Below, piece by piece: positions 62,420-64,000 of a stretch of DNA of 64,000 nucleotides (its first letter is position 1; each line of letters starts with the position of its first letter). Origin of the DNA: Vicugna pacos (Eukaryota; Chordata; Mammalia; Artiodactyla; Camelidae). The position numbers and the translations under genes are program-made. The stretch is from the NCBI RefSeq assembly GCF_048564905.1, contig NC_133006.1, positions 22,536,001 to 22,600,000 on the forward strand, given 5' to 3'. A model generated the notes under the pieces. That model worked only from the letters and a program-made list of their open reading frames with translations, was not told the DNA's origin and ran no database searches.

Positions 62420-64000
62420 CTGACCGTGTTTTCTTCAGGAAGACTGCCCATGAATTAAATACCAAACTCTCTTATCTTTCAGTAAAATATTTTTCAAAGT
62501 TAAATAGATTTGTGACTCACTTGTGTTCCTAATTCTTACTGAGTATGAAGGTGGTGGTAATGGGGAAACACTGACAAAGGAAAGGTCAGATTCTCAAGTT
62601 CAGTTATGTCCCACAGAAGGTCATATTCCGGCAAGGAGACTAGAAAAACATGGGTTGAGGTGCATGTCAAAGGAATAACTTCATTCAGTCCAGATTCTTG
62701 CATCTTCCTGTACATAGAAGCATGCTAAATTCATTAATTTGAGATATTTTTTCTTGTTTTTCAAATTTACTTTAAATATTTCACATTAAATGAAATTTAA
62801 CCATAGTCATTACAGAGCATTATCACAGTGGTACAAAGAACTTTTAAAATAAAAGACAAAAGAATACAACTTTCAATAAGTTAAATGCCACTTTACTGTG
62901 TAAACAAAAATAAAATAAAACCCAGGTGCTAAAAAGATACATATTCAGAGGTAAAAAACATACGAAAACACTTTAACGATATAATCCACAATTAGATTAC
63001 ACAAAATTTCACAATCCTGTTAAAATCAAAACCATATGGGATGTTTGTTTTTTCTTTAATTATCAGTCATATTTGATGTTCCCACTACCTGGTTTTTGTT
63101 GTTAAAATCTCCTGTATATCCTGGCTCCTCCCTTATCTCTTCGGAGCAGTCCCTCAGAGCAATCTCACAGGCTGTCTTCCCAGCTTAAGTCCTCAGCAAG
63201 TCTGCTGAATAAAAGATGTCTCAGCTTTTAGGTTGTGTATTTTTTTTCCCCAGTTGACATCACTATAGTGCCTGGTATACAGTATATACTAAATACTTGC
63301 TGGCTGGCTACATGAAGATCTCTGTTTCAGGGGTTCATCTGTTTCTGGAATCTTTTCTATTTTCTTTGGTGTATCTTTTGTACTCCTGTGCTAATACCAC
63401 ACTTTTAATTACTATAATTTTATAATTGGCTTTGATGTCTGGGTGATGTCCTATGTCACCTGCCACAGTCTGCACCAGTGAAAAGGACACGCAGCATGCT
63501 GCCTCTCTACATCATGAAGTAAACTTTCAGACAGGAAAATACCTCCAAATTCTGCCACCAAAACAAACAAACAAACAAAAACATCACCCAAAACCCAAAG
63601 CACCTCCACATGAGTGTCTTTTCAGGAGAGGAAAAATCTAAGCATGTCCACGCTTCCCCAGAATGTGGCTGATTCGCCAAAGCTAGATGACATCCAAGAT
63701 TATCCAGAAATGTACTTTTACAGTTTCACATTGTCTACAGTACAGGACAAAAGCACTAGAAGACGGTGAGAGGTATATTGCATGCCAATCACCACACATG
63801 GGAACAGGGAATCCTTACAAATTCTCCTTCATTTCTATTAGTAACACAGGTAATTTCCAGATCAAACCCTCTGCAATGGGAATTAGGGAGGATGGTATTG
63901 TTCCACGACAGACAATGTACAGATGAATCACTTTCAGGTCCAATAGACCTTTTCTACTTAATATAACCACCACAAATTCTATTCCATCTTGTGCCCCAAA
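62420..64000. other. Region beyond the DYB-like gene, no gene seen
   Basis: AT-rich sequence with no exon that I recognise. The likely 3' end of the class II transcript lies near an attaaa at about 62455. The rest may hold old LINE-derived stretches (about 63210-63450), but I cannot assign them. Confidence 0.5.

Overview
The window is mammalian nuclear DNA from the MHC class II region, very probably from a camelid. The host call rests on three copies of a tRNA-derived SINE with the Vic-1 layout (around 17148, 25848 and 62218) and on several L1 3' ends of the artiodactyl type. The genes PSMB9, TAP1, PSMB8, TAP2, DOB and a second class II beta gene lie in that order. This matches the antigen-processing block of pig and ruminants, where a DYB gene lies beyond DOB.

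Layout: 1-9845 has no recognisable gene and is mostly AT-rich repeat, including a long decayed L1 on the minus strand. PSMB9 (minus strand, 9905-14497) and TAP1 (plus, 15138-22127) diverge from a shared CpG-rich promoter with ISRE, NF-kB, CRE and CTCF-like motifs. After a 1.2-kb spacer come PSMB8 (plus, 23802-26762), a 1.5-kb spacer, and TAP2 (plus, coding 29177-37445, with a non-coding exon 1 near 28743). A 7.5-kb repeat-rich gap leads to DOB (plus, 45020-50975). About 4.5 kb further on is a DYB/DQB-like class II beta gene (plus, 55399-62041) that I read as a pseudogene. The rest, to 64000, shows no gene.

All five intact genes could be assembled exon by exon, with consistent splice phases. 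The products are PSMB9 219 aa, TAP1 746 aa, PSMB8 276 aa, TAP2 719 aa and DOB 273 aa. PSMB8 and PSMB9 are interferon-inducible catalytic subunits of the immunoproteasome. TAP1 and TAP2 form the ER peptide pump that loads class I. DOB is the beta chain of the DO heterodimer, which restrains DM in class II loading.

Points of most interest are: the DYB-like gene, which has an early stop and lost splice sites on both sides of exon 3 but keeps a well-formed X-Y promoter; an orphan S-X1-X2 composite between TAP1 and PSMB8; a compact cluster of GAS, ISRE, kappaB and octamer motifs between TAP2 and DOB; a convergent pair of CTCF-like motifs flanking TAP1-PSMB8; near-identity of the Walker A exons of TAP1 and TAP2; and lineage-specific residues in DOB, PSMB8 and TAP2. 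I found no clearly new gene system. The novelty is mainly regulatory and evolutionary.
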